DNA of 64,000 bases, from positions 5,039,001-5,103,000 of the forward strand of contig NZ_CP036498.1 of NCBI RefSeq assembly GCF_018279705.1. Direction: 5' to 3'. The position numbers and the translations under genes are program-made. Each line of letters starts with the position of its first letter. Positions within the stretch are counted from its first letter, which is position 1. Below, piece by piece: positions 35,554 through 43,732 of the stretch. The notes below the pieces were generated by a model, which searched no databases, was not told where the DNA came from, and saw nothing but the letters and a program-made list of their open reading frames with translations. The DNA is from Tardiphaga alba. GTDB taxonomy: Bacteria > Pseudomonadota > Alphaproteobacteria > Rhizobiales > Xanthobacteraceae.

Positions 35554-37872
35554 ATGATCATGACCATCCAGACAACGATCGCGGGGCACAGTCTCCGCGT
35601 ACACAAGGCCTTTCTGATTTCCACCAGTGCCGCAGCCGTGTTGGCCGCAGGCTTGTGCATCACGGAATCGGCGATGGCGCAGACCGCAGCGTCCGGTGCG
35701 TCCTCATTGCCGCCGGTGCAGGTCGATGCACCGAGCGCCCGCGTCCGCCGCGCCCAGCCGCAGCGCGCCGCCACCAACCGAGCCGCCCGCCCGCAGCGCG
35801 CCGCGCGAACCGCGCCGGTCGTCGCTCAGCCGCTCAGCGTCCGCAGCCAGGATGCCCGCACCGGCCAGGTCGGCTACATCACCACCAGCATTTCCTCGGG
35901 CACCAAGACCAACACGCCGCTGGTAAACGTGCCGCAGTCGGTATCGGTGCTGACCAAGGACTTCATCAAGGACCAGGATTTCCGCAGCATCGGCGAAGCC
36001 ATCCGCTATGTGCCGGGCGTGGTCCCGCATCAGGGCGAAGGCAATCGCGACGATCTCGTGATCCGCGGCCAGCGCACAAATGCCGACTTCTTCATCGACG
36101 GCATCCGCGACGACGTGCAATATTTCCGCGATCTCTATAACACCCAGCGCATCGAGGTGCTGAAGGGACCGAACGCCATGATCTTCGGTCGCGGCGGCGG
36201 CGGCGGCGTCATCAATCGCGTGCAGAAGGAAGCGGATGGCGTTCCGATCCGCGAAGTCACCGTGCAGGGCGGCTCGTTCGGCAATGGGCGCGTCACCATG
36301 GACACCGGCGGCGCCGTGAATGAGAATGTCGCGGCGCGTATCAACGCGATGTACGAAAACTCCGGCTCCTATCGCGATTTCGTGCATCTCGAGCGCTACG
36401 GCATCAATCCGACGATGACGATCCGCGGCGAGGACACCAGCGTCAAGCTCAGCTACGAATATCTGCACGACGACCGCACCGCCGATCGCGGCATCCCAGC
36501 CCAGGGCACCGTGCCGGCTCCCTCGCCCGCGCGCCCGACCGTGCCGGTCAATACCAGCTATTCAACCTTCTTCGGCAATCCCGATCAGAGCTATTCCAAG
36601 CAGGACGTGCACATCGCCAATGCGGTGATCGAGCACGACTTCAACAACGGCCTGACCGTGAAGAACTCGTCGCGCTATGCGAATTACGACAAGTTCTACC
36701 AGAACGTCTTCCCGACAACGAGTTTCTTCGTCAACCCAGCGGGCCAAGCGTCTATCTCCGCTTACAACAATCTGGCGCAACGCGAAAACCTGTTCAACCA
36801 GACCGACTGGACCTACCGGACCCATACCGGGCCGATCAAGCACACGATCACCTTCGGTACCGAATTCGGCCAGCAGAACACGTTCAGCCTGCGCAACACC
36901 GGCTCGATCAATGGCGGCGCGACGCTGCTGGTACCGGCTTCCAGCCCGACCACTTTTGCGCCGTGGACCTTCACCCACAACAACGCGACCAACGGCGACG
37001 CCAACGCCTATGCGACGCTCAATCTCGCCTCGGTTTATGTTCAGGACCAGATTGAGTTCAACCGCTATCTGCAGATCATTGGCGGCGTGCGCTACGACCG
37101 CTTCGATCTCACCGCCACGAATCTCAACCCCGGTGGCACCCGCGAGAGCCGTGTCGACAATCTGGTTTCGCCGCGTATCGGTGTGATCGTGAAGCCGATC
37201 GAGAATGTCTCGGTCTATGGCAGCTACAGCACGTCTTATCTGCCGAGCGCCGGCGATCAGTTCTCGTCACTGACGCCCTCGTTGGCTTTGACCGTGCCGG
37301 AGAAGTTCATCAACAGCGAAGTCGGCGTGAAGTGGGACATCCATCCGCGCCTGCAGGCGGCGGCGGCGGTGTATGACCTCGATCGTGAGAATCAGCGGTT
37401 CATCGTCAATGGTCTGGTCACTGCCCTCGGCAAGACGAACACCAAGGGTGCCGAACTCAGCCTGACCGGTTACGTCACCGACCAGTGGCAGGTCACCGGC
37501 GGCTATGCCTATACGGACGCACGAATCGTAGATGCCAGCTCGGCCACCATCGTGGCCGGCAACCGCGTCGGTCTCGTGCCCTATAACACTTTCACCATGT
37601 GGAATAAGTATCAGTTCACTGAGATGTGGGGCGCTGGCCTCGGCGTCATCCATTACGATAACTTCTTCGCGACCTCGGATGACACCGTTCGCCTCAAGTC
37701 GTTCACCCGCGTCGATGCGGCGGTCTATTTCCGTCTCGACAAGACGTGGCGCGGTCAGTTGAACATCGAGAACCTGTTCGACACCCGCTACTTCGCCTCG
37801 GCCGATGCGGCGAATAACATCACCCCTGGCTCGCCGCGTGCTTTCCGCGCGTCGATCACTGCAAACTTCTAA
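35554..37872 (+). CDS. TonB-dependent siderophore receptor
   Basis: An outer-membrane receptor of 772 residues for a ferric siderophore. A long signal region (MIMTIQTTIAGHSLRVHKAF to ESAMAQ) precedes a Pro/Arg-rich linker. The plug (TPLVNVPQSVSVLTKDFIKDQDFRSIGEAIRYVPGV, RTNADFFIDGIRDDVQYFRDLYNTQRIEVLKGPNAMIFGRGGGGGVINR) leads to the beta-barrel and the terminal aromatic residue (ASITANF). The plug resembles the Fiu/FhuE-like siderophore group. ATG 35554 has AGGGG upstream; ATG 35560 is an alternative. No N-terminal FecA-type signalling domain is present. Confidence 0.93.
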   Translation: MIMTIQTTIAGHSLRVHKAFLISTSAAAVLAAGLCITESAMAQTAASGASSLPPVQVDAPSARVRRAQPQRAATNRAARPQRAARTAPVVAQPLSVRSQDARTGQVGYITTSISSGTKTNTPLVNVPQSVSVLTKDFIKDQDFRSIGEAIRYVPGVVPHQGEGNRDDLVIRGQRTNADFFIDGIRDDVQYFRDLYNTQRIEVLKGPNAMIFGRGGGGGVINRVQKEADGVPIREVTVQGGSFGNGRVTMDTGGAVNENVAARINAMYENSGSYRDFVHLERYGINPTMTIRGEDTSVKLSYEYLHDDRTADRGIPAQGTVPAPSPARPTVPVNTSYSTFFGNPDQSYSKQDVHIANAVIEHDFNNGLTVKNSSRYANYDKFYQNVFPTTSFFVNPAGQASISAYNNLAQRENLFNQTDWTYRTHTGPIKHTITFGTEFGQQNTFSLRNTGSINGGATLLVPASSPTTFAPWTFTHNNATNGDANAYATLNLASVYVQDQIEFNRYLQIIGGVRYDRFDLTATNLNPGGTRESRVDNLVSPRIGVIVKPIENVSVYGSYSTSYLPSAGDQFSSLTPSLALTVPEKFINSEVGVKWDIHPRLQAAAAVYDLDRENQRFIVNGLVTALGKTNTKGAELSLTGYVTDQWQVTGGYAYTDARIVDASSATIVAGNRVGLVPYNTFTMWNKYQFTEMWGAGLGVIHYDNFFATSDDTVRLKSFTRVDAAVYFRLDKTWRGQLNIENLFDTRYFASADAANNITPGSPRAFRASITANF

Positions 37873-37881
37873 GCTAGCAGC

Positions 37882-37921
37882 GAGGGCCGCAGGTATTCGG
37901 TACCTGCGGCCCTCTTGTTTT
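37882..37921 (+). terminator. Rho-independent terminator of the TonB receptor gene
   Basis: GAGGGCCGCAGGTA-TTCGG-TACCTGCGGCCCTC is a perfect 14-bp stem followed by TTGTTTT. Confidence 0.92.
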
Positions 37922-37934
37922 GAATCATTCTAAC
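37918..37934 (+). promoter_or_regulatory. Irr-box (ICE)-like site before fbpA
   Basis: TTTTGAATCATTCTAAC matches a TTTAGAA-N3-TTCTAAA consensus at 12 of 14 fixed positions. Irr represses or activates iron and haem genes in Rhizobiales. It partly overlaps the preceding terminator tail and lies 87 bases before the ATG. Confidence 0.5.
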
Positions 37935-37948
37935 GACACGGCGCGACG

Positions 37949-37965
37949 TTGCGTCACTGACGCAA
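37949..37965. promoter_or_regulatory. Perfect 17-bp palindrome before fbpA
   Basis: TTGCGTCA-C-TGACGCAA is a perfect palindrome. It is extended outward by CGCGA (37942-37946) and TCGCG (37968-37972). It lies 56 bases before the start codon and looks like an operator; I cannot assign the protein. Confidence 0.55.
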
Positions 37966-38021
37966 AATCGCGCGCTGCGCTACGTCATCTCTATTGCAAC
38001 GCCCCTTGCCGGAGCACGTCC

Positions 38022-39035
38022 ATGATCAAGCGTTACGCCCTCGGTACTGCCCTCGTCCTCGCCATCGGCGCGCCCGCCGCGCAGGCCTCCGGTGAGGTCA
38101 ATCTCTACACCTATCGCGAAGGCAAGCTGGTCGCCCCGCTGGTGGAGGCATTCACCAAGGAGACCGGCATCAAGGTCAACGTGATCTCGGCTTCGTCCGG
38201 CCTTGAGCAGCGTATCAAGACCGAAGGCGCCAACAGCCCCGCTGACGTGCTTCTCACTGTCGATCTCGGCCGCCTCGACGACGCCGTGAAGGCGGAAGTC
38301 ACCCAGCCGATCAAGTCCGAGGTGATCGACAAGACGATCCCGGCGCAATATCGCGATCCCGATGGCAACTGGACCGGCATCTCCATGCGCGCCCGCGTGA
38401 TCTATGCCTCGAAGGACCGCGTGAAGCAGGATGCGATCACCTATGAAGAGCTCGCCGATCCCAAGTGGAAGGGCAAGATCTGCATCCGCTCCGGCCAGCA
38501 CATCTATAATAACGGCCTGTTCGCTGCTTACGTGACCAAGCATGGCGAAGCCAAGGCCGAGGAATGGCTGCGCGGCGTGAAGGCCAATCTCGCCCAGAAG
38601 CCTTCGGGCGGTGATCGCGAGACCGCACGCGACGTCGCGGCCGGCAAATGCGATCTCGGCATCGGCAACACCTATTACTGGGCGCTGATGATGAACGGAG
38701 ATCCGGACAAGAAGCCTTGGGCCGAAGCGACCAAGGTGATCCTGCCGACCTTCGCTGGCGGCGGCACCCATGTGAACCTGTCCGGCGTCATCCTCGCCAA
38801 GAATGCGCCGAACAAGGCCAATGCGATGAAGCTGATCGAATGGCTGGCCGGCGAGCAGGCGCAGAAGATCTATTCGGACACGAATTACGAGTATCCGATC
38901 CGTGCCGGTGTCGCGATCAACCCGACCATTGCGGGCTACGGCAAGCTGAACGCCGACCCGATGCCAATCGCCAAGATCGCCACCAACCGCAAGGCTGCCT
39001 CCACGCTGGTGGACAAGGTCGGGTTTGATAATTGA
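38022..39035 (+). CDS. Ferric iron ABC transporter substrate-binding protein
   Basis: A 337-residue periplasmic binding protein of the FbpA/FutA/IdiA type. A signal peptide (MIKRYALGTALVLAIGAPAAQA) is followed by EVNLYTYREGKLVAPLVEAFTKETGIKVN and the tyrosine-containing NTYYWALMM loop that binds Fe(III) in the family. GGAG precedes ATG 38022. The permease gene follows after 165 bases. An Irr-box-like site and a 17-bp palindrome lie upstream, consistent with iron control. Confidence 0.9.
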   Translation: MIKRYALGTALVLAIGAPAAQASGEVNLYTYREGKLVAPLVEAFTKETGIKVNVISASSGLEQRIKTEGANSPADVLLTVDLGRLDDAVKAEVTQPIKSEVIDKTIPAQYRDPDGNWTGISMRARVIYASKDRVKQDAITYEELADPKWKGKICIRSGQHIYNNGLFAAYVTKHGEAKAEEWLRGVKANLAQKPSGGDRETARDVAAGKCDLGIGNTYYWALMMNGDPDKKPWAEATKVILPTFAGGGTHVNLSGVILAKNAPNKANAMKLIEWLAGEQAQKIYSDTNYEYPIRAGVAINPTIAGYGKLNADPMPIAKIATNRKAASTLVDKVGFDN

Positions 39036-39048
39036 GATCGACGGACCG

Positions 39049-39067
39049 TGCAGGCATCATGCCTGCA
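39049..39067. promoter_or_regulatory. Perfect palindrome between fbpA and fbpB
   Basis: TGCAGGCAT-C-ATGCCTGCA lies 13 bases after fbpA. Without a T run it may be an RNA-stabilising or partial-termination hairpin that lowers permease expression. Confidence 0.5.
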
Positions 39068-39200
39068 TGACGATGATCACCTCACAAGCGATGTTGTCCA
39101 CGCCCCCCGGCGCGGACGATGTCCGGAGAGAGCGGACCGGCAGACTCCAAGCTGCAGGCGTCCTCTCTCTCCCATTCCTTTTGCGCAGGCCTGACCGCGC

Positions 39201-40841
39201 GTGACCCGCACAGTTCCCGAAATCATCGCGATCTTCCTCGCAGCCCTGACGGCGCTTGTCGTCGCGGCGCCGGTGATCAGCATCGCCGTGCTTGCGCTGC
39301 AGCCCGAAGCAGAGCTCTGGCAGCACCTGCTCGCCTACGTCCTGCCCCAGGCGCTGCGCGACACCGCGGCCCTCCTCATCGGCGTCGGCATCGTCGCGCT
39401 CGGCATCGGCGCCGGCACCGCCTGGCTGATCTCATCGCATGACTTCCCCGGCCGCGCGCTGTTGCTCTGGCTGCTGCCGCTCCCGCTGGCGATTCCGACC
39501 TATCTCGCCGCATATGTCTATGTGGACCTGTTCGAGCCGCTCGGCCTCGTCCATCGCACGCTGGCGACGCTCATGCCGATGCCCGATGCGATCAAGCTGC
39601 TGCCGGCCATGCGCTCGCTGCCCGGTGCGATCTTCGTCATCGGCCTCGTGCTGTACCCTTATGTCTACCTCTCCGCCCGCGCCATGTTCCAGCATCGCAG
39701 CGCTGATTTCGCCGAAGCCGCCAAGGTGCTTGGCGCCGGCCGCTGGACCACCTTCCGCCGCATCTCGCTGCCAATGGCGCGGCCGGCGCTCGCCGTCGGT
39801 CTCGCCCTCGTCGCGCTGGAAACGCTGAACGATATCGGCGCCAGCGAATATCTCGGGGTACGCACGCTGACGGTGTCTGTCTTCACCACCTGGCTCAATC
39901 GCGGCAGCCTAGCCGGCGCGGCGCAGCTCTCATTGTTCATGTTGGCCATCGTCACGGTCCTGATTGCCATCGAGCGGTTCGGCCGCCGCGAAAGCAGCTA
40001 TGAGTTCTCCGCCGAGAATCCACGGCTGATGGCGCGCACGCAGCTCCATGGCTGGCGCGGTGCGCTCGCCCTCACAGCCTGCCTTCTTCCCGCGCTGCTC
40101 GGCTTCGCCGTGCCATTGCTCTATCTGTTGCATCAGAGCATCCGTCGCGGCTTGCTGACGACTGAGACCACCGTCTGGCGCGATGCCGGCCACACGATCA
40201 TGCTCGCCGCCATCGCGACCGGCGTTGCACTGTTGCTCGGGCTGATCGTGGTTATCGCCCAGCGATGGCGCGCCTCGCGCCTCACCGACGCCTCTTTCGC
40301 CATCGCACAGACCGGTTACGCCCTACCCGGCCTCGTGCTGGCGCTGGGTTTGCTGACGCCGGTACTGTTCATCGACAACAGCCTGAACGCGCTCGCCCGC
40401 TGGATCGGCGCGACACCGCCCGGCCTCGTGATGGTCGGCTCCGGCGCTGCCGTTGTCATCGCCTATGTGATCCGCTTCCTTGCAGTACCGACCGGCTTCA
40501 TCAAAGCGGGCTTCGAGCGCATCCCCGTCGATTACGACGACAGTGCCCGCGCCGCCGGCGCGCCTGTCATGACCAGCCTGCGCGTGATCCAGTTGCCGCT
40601 GCTGCGTCCGGCGCTGCTCGGCGCCGTCATTGTCGTCTTCGTCGATTGCCTGAAGGAATTACCGGCCACGCTGCTGCTGCGCCCGCTCAATGTCGAGACG
40701 CTGGCAACCTCGATCTATCAATATGCGAGCCGCGGCAGTTTTGAGGAAGGCGCACTGGCAGCGCTGCTCATCGTTGCCGCGAGCATCGGCCCGGTGATGT
40801 GGCTCGCACGGTTTGCCGATGTACCGAAGGGGCCGGTTTAA
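39201..40841 (+). CDS. Ferric iron ABC transporter permease (FbpB type, fused double domain)
   Basis: A 546-residue inner-membrane permease with two tandem permease domains, as in FbpB/ThiP/CysTW-type fusions. Each half carries its EAA-type ATPase contact loop: EAAKVLGAGRWTTFRRISLPMARPALAVG near residue 175 and DSARAAGAPVMTSLRVIQLPLLRPALLG near 450. About 11-12 membrane segments. The start is GTG 39201 (VTRTVPEIIAIFLAALTAL). No ATPase gene follows; the next gene is convergent and their stop codons overlap by 4 bases. Confidence 0.88.
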   Translation: MTRTVPEIIAIFLAALTALVVAAPVISIAVLALQPEAELWQHLLAYVLPQALRDTAALLIGVGIVALGIGAGTAWLISSHDFPGRALLLWLLPLPLAIPTYLAAYVYVDLFEPLGLVHRTLATLMPMPDAIKLLPAMRSLPGAIFVIGLVLYPYVYLSARAMFQHRSADFAEAAKVLGAGRWTTFRRISLPMARPALAVGLALVALETLNDIGASEYLGVRTLTVSVFTTWLNRGSLAGAAQLSLFMLAIVTVLIAIERFGRRESSYEFSAENPRLMARTQLHGWRGALALTACLLPALLGFAVPLLYLLHQSIRRGLLTTETTVWRDAGHTIMLAAIATGVALLLGLIVVIAQRWRASRLTDASFAIAQTGYALPGLVLALGLLTPVLFIDNSLNALARWIGATPPGLVMVGSGAAVVIAYVIRFLAVPTGFIKAGFERIPVDYDDSARAAGAPVMTSLRVIQLPLLRPALLGAVIVVFVDCLKELPATLLLRPLNVETLATSIYQYASRGSFEEGALAALLIVAASIGPVMWLARFADVPKGPV

Positions 40842-41911
40842 ACGGCCTTTTCCGTTTCGACGTCGCCGCCCTTCCGCGACTTCGCAAAGATCGCCCACCC
40901 CGCCACGAACATCGCCGCGATCACCGGGCCGACGACGAAGCCATTCAGCCCCAGCGCATTGATGCCGCCGATGGTGGCGAGCAGGATGAGATAATCCGGC
41001 AGCTTGGTGTCCTTGCCGACCAGCATCGGGCGCAGAATGTTGTCGACGAGGCCGATGACCAGGAAGCCATAGGCGATCAGCACGATGCCCTTCACGACGG
41101 AGCCCGTCGCCAGCAGATAGATCGCCACCGGCATCCAGACGAGACCGGCGCCCACCGCCGGCAGCAGCGACAGGAAGGCCATCAACACCGCCCACAGCAG
41201 CGCGGCGCTGATGCCGAGGATCCAGAAGATCAGCCCGCCCAGCGCGCCCTGCGCCAGCGCCACCAGAATGCCGCCCTTCACCGTGGCGCGGATCACCACG
41301 ATGAATTTCTCGATCAGGTCATCGCGCAGCGATGGCCTGAGCGGAATCGCATCCTTGAAACGCGCTGCCAGCGTATCGCCGTCCTTGAACAGGAAGAACA
41401 GCAGATAGAGCATGATGCCGAGCTGGATGATGAAGTCGAAGGTGCTCTGGCCGATATTGAGCGCCTGCGAGGCGATCATCTGGCCACCCTGCATCAGGCC
41501 GCTGGAGAGCTTTTCCTGCAGGCCGCTCAGGTCTCCGATACCGAAGCGATCGAGCAGGCCCTTGAGCCACCCGGGTGCAGCATCGAATATCTGCTGCATG
41601 AAGGTGACAAGATTGAATTCACCCGACTTCATCTTGGCGAAAACAACAGCAGCCTCCTTGGCGAGCGACGCGCCGACCATGGTCAATGGCAGGATGACGA
41701 TGAGGACGATCAGGCCGACCGTGAGCAGCGCCGCCGAATTCGAATGTTTCGGCATCCGCGCCAGCAGGCGGCGATGCATCGGCGCGAACATGATCGCCAT
41801 CACCACGCCCCACAGGATGGCGCTGTAGAAGGACGACAGGATCCAGCCGAACGCGAGCGACACCGCGATCAGCAGCAGCATGAAGGTACGGTCTTCGAGA
41901 CGGGCGCTCAT
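40838..41911 (-). CDS. AI-2E-family transporter (YdiK/PerM type)
   Basis: A 357-residue membrane protein of the AI-2E transporter superfamily. Family members export small molecules or act as antiporters; transport of autoinducer-2 should not be assumed. Typical segments are visible: FMLLLIAVSLAFGWILSSFYSAILWGVVMAIMF, the central amphipathic stretch after GASLAKEAAVVF, and the C-terminal ALGLNGFVVGPVIAAMFVAGW preceded by IGLVDNILRPMLVG. ATG 41911 has AAGGAC upstream. A hairpin lies in its leader. Confidence 0.88.
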   Translation of the reverse strand: MSARLEDRTFMLLLIAVSLAFGWILSSFYSAILWGVVMAIMFAPMHRRLLARMPKHSNSAALLTVGLIVLIVILPLTMVGASLAKEAAVVFAKMKSGEFNLVTFMQQIFDAAPGWLKGLLDRFGIGDLSGLQEKLSSGLMQGGQMIASQALNIGQSTFDFIIQLGIMLYLLFFLFKDGDTLAARFKDAIPLRPSLRDDLIEKFIVVIRATVKGGILVALAQGALGGLIFWILGISAALLWAVLMAFLSLLPAVGAGLVWMPVAIYLLATGSVVKGIVLIAYGFLVIGLVDNILRPMLVGKDTKLPDYLILLATIGGINALGLNGFVVGPVIAAMFVAGWAIFAKSRKGGDVETEKAV

Positions 41912-41933
41912 GCAATGTCCTTCAAATATGGAA

Positions 41934-41955
41934 ATGCCCGGCGGAGGCCGGGCAT
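41934..41955. promoter_or_regulatory. Hairpin in the leader of the AI-2E-type gene
   Basis: ATGCCCGGC-GGAG-GCCGGGCAT is a perfect 9-bp stem 23 bases before the start codon. The same stem sequence forms the terminator at 60691-60721. Confidence 0.5.
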
Positions 41956-41967
41956 TGCTCTCAAATC

Positions 41968-42090
41968 GTAGCCCGGATGGAGCGAAGCGCAATCCGGGGA
42001 TGTAGAATTCGTTGAAACGCTCGTTCCCGGATTTCGCTGAGTTTATCATCGGGCGCGCTTCGCGCGACCCGTTGGCTCCATCCGGGCAAC
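41968..42090. repeat. REP-like repeat, GTAGCCCGGATGGAGCG family
   Basis: The GTAGCCCGGATGGAGCGAAG arm at 41968-42000 and an inverted end, GGCTCCATCCGGGCAAC, at about 42073-42089 match the repeat at 17430-17521. An inner GCGCGCTTCGCGCG stem is also present. Confidence 0.75.
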
Positions 42091-42095
42091 AAAAA

Positions 42096-42746
42096 TCACG
42101 TGTTCTTCAGCGCCACGCGGAATTCGGCTTCGGTCTTTTCCTTGACCTCGTCCAGCGTCACACCATCGGCCAGCTCGATCAGCGCCATGCCGCCATCGCC
42201 GTTCTTGTCGATGGTGAACACCGCCAGATCGGTAACGACCATGTCCACGACCTTCTCGCCGGTGAGCGGCAGATCGCACTTCTTCAGGAGCTTGGCGCCG
42301 TCCTTGGCCGAGTGCTCCATCACGACGATGACGCGCTTGACGCCGGCGACGAGATCCATCGCGCCGCCCATGCCCTTCACCATCTTGCCGGGGATCATCC
42401 AGTTGGCGAGGTCGCCATTCTGGGCCACCTGCATGGCGCCGAGGATCGACAGGTCGATGTGACCGCCGCGCACCATGCCGAACGAATCGGCCGACGAGAA
42501 ATAGCTGGTGGTCGGCAGTTCGGTGACGGTCTGCTTGCCGGCATTGATGAGGTCGGGATCTTCCTCGCCCTCATACGGGAACGGGCCCATGCCGAGCATG
42601 CCGTTCTCGCTCTGCAGCTGAACATCGACGCCGTCCGGAATGTAATTCGACACCAGCGTCGGGATACCGATGCCGAGGTTCACGTAGTAACCGTCACGCA
42701 GTTCTTTCGCAGCGCGGGCTGCCATCTGATCGCGGGTCCAGGCCAT
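42096..42746 (-). CDS. 3-oxoacid CoA-transferase, subunit B
   Basis: A 216-residue beta subunit that, with the subunit encoded just upstream, moves CoA from succinyl-CoA to a 3-oxoacid such as acetoacetate. It allows use of ketone bodies and of PHB breakdown products. The catalytic glutamate lies in [14 protein letters not shown]. Family segments [30 protein letters not shown] and [21 protein letters not shown] are intact. Symbols scoB/pcaJ/atoA cannot be separated by sequence alone. Confidence 0.93.
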   Translation of the reverse strand: MAWTRDQMAARAAKELRDGYYVNLGIGIPTLVSNYIPDGVDVQLQSENGMLGMGPFPYEGEEDPDLINAGKQTVTELPTTSYFSSADSFGMVRGGHIDLSILGAMQVAQNGDLANWMIPGKMVKGMGGAMDLVAGVKRVIVVMEHSAKDGAKLLKKCDLPLTGEKVVDMVVTDLAVFTIDKNGDGGMALIELADGVTLDEVKEKTEAEFRVALKNT

Positions 42747-42773
42747 TGTGGCTCTCCTGCTGAATTCTAAAAC

Positions 42774-43481
42774 TTAAGCGGGGCGCTGACGGGAGGTGAC
42801 TTTTTCGATGCGCTTCTTACCAGTGCCGACCTCGACAATGCGCTGCACGAAAATACCCGGCGTGTGGATGTGGTCCGGATCGATCTCGCCGGCCGGAACC
42901 AGGTGCTCCACTTCCGCGATGGTAATCTTCGCGGCGGTGGCCATCATCGGGTTAAAGTTGCGGGCCGTCTTGCGATAGACGAGGTTGCCGGCGGTATCGC
43001 CCTTCCAGGCATGGACAATTGCGATGTCCGCGAACAGGCCGCGCTCCATCATGTAGGTCTCGCCGTCGAATTCCATCGTCGGCTTGCCTTCGGAGATCAG
43101 CGTGCCGACGCCGGTCTTGGTGTAGAAGCCCGGGATACCCGCGCCGCCTGCGCGGATGCGCTCGGCCAGGGTGCCCTGCGGGGAGAATTCGAGTTCCAGC
43201 TCACCGGCCAGATACTGCTGCGCGAACAGCTTGTTCTCGCCCACATAGGACGAGATCATCTTCTTGATCTGGCGGGTTTCCAGCAGGCGCGACAGGCCGA
43301 TGCCGTCCACGCCGGCATTGTTGGAAACGACCGTGAGATCCTTGACGCCGCTATCGCGGATCGCGTCCGAGAGATCCTCGGCAATGCCGCAGAGGCCGAA
43401 GCCACCCGACATGATCATGATGCCGTCTTTGAGAATGCCGTCGAGTGCCGATTTGGCGTCGGGGTAGACCTTGTTGACCAT
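42774..43481 (-). CDS. 3-oxoacid CoA-transferase, subunit A
   Basis: A 235-residue alpha subunit with the CoA-binding GGFGLCGIAEDLSDAI stretch, VSNNAGVDGIGLSRLLETRQIKKMISSYVGENK, and GGAGIPGFYTKTGVGTLISEGK typical of ScoA/PcaI. ATG 43481 (MVNKVYPDAK) has AGGTCG upstream. The beta subunit follows after 27 bases, so the two are an operon. In a phasin-bearing genome the likely context is polyhydroxybutyrate turnover. Exact 3-oxoacid preference is not determined. Confidence 0.93.
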   Translation of the reverse strand: MVNKVYPDAKSALDGILKDGIMIMSGGFGLCGIAEDLSDAIRDSGVKDLTVVSNNAGVDGIGLSRLLETRQIKKMISSYVGENKLFAQQYLAGELELEFSPQGTLAERIRAGGAGIPGFYTKTGVGTLISEGKPTMEFDGETYMMERGLFADIAIVHAWKGDTAGNLVYRKTARNFNPMMATAAKITIAEVEHLVPAGEIDPDHIHTPGIFVQRIVEVGTGKKRIEKVTSRQRPA

Positions 43482-43732
43482 GGGGAAGCGACCTGATGAA
43501 GAGAGCGGAAGGTCCGGCTGATGCCGCAATGCGATGAAGTATTAGGCGGAAACCTTTGAGCCCGTCAATCGCAGTGGATGCGACCCCTTCACACCCCGGA
43601 CGGCCTTGAAAGCGTCAAGAAAAGCGATCAAATTGAGGGCCTTGGATGCGGGGGCGAGCGCGTAAGGCGACTGCGCCCCATCTGCGTTTAGACCCATAGC
43701 CAAAGACTTATAAGTCAACTCCGGATAGATCA

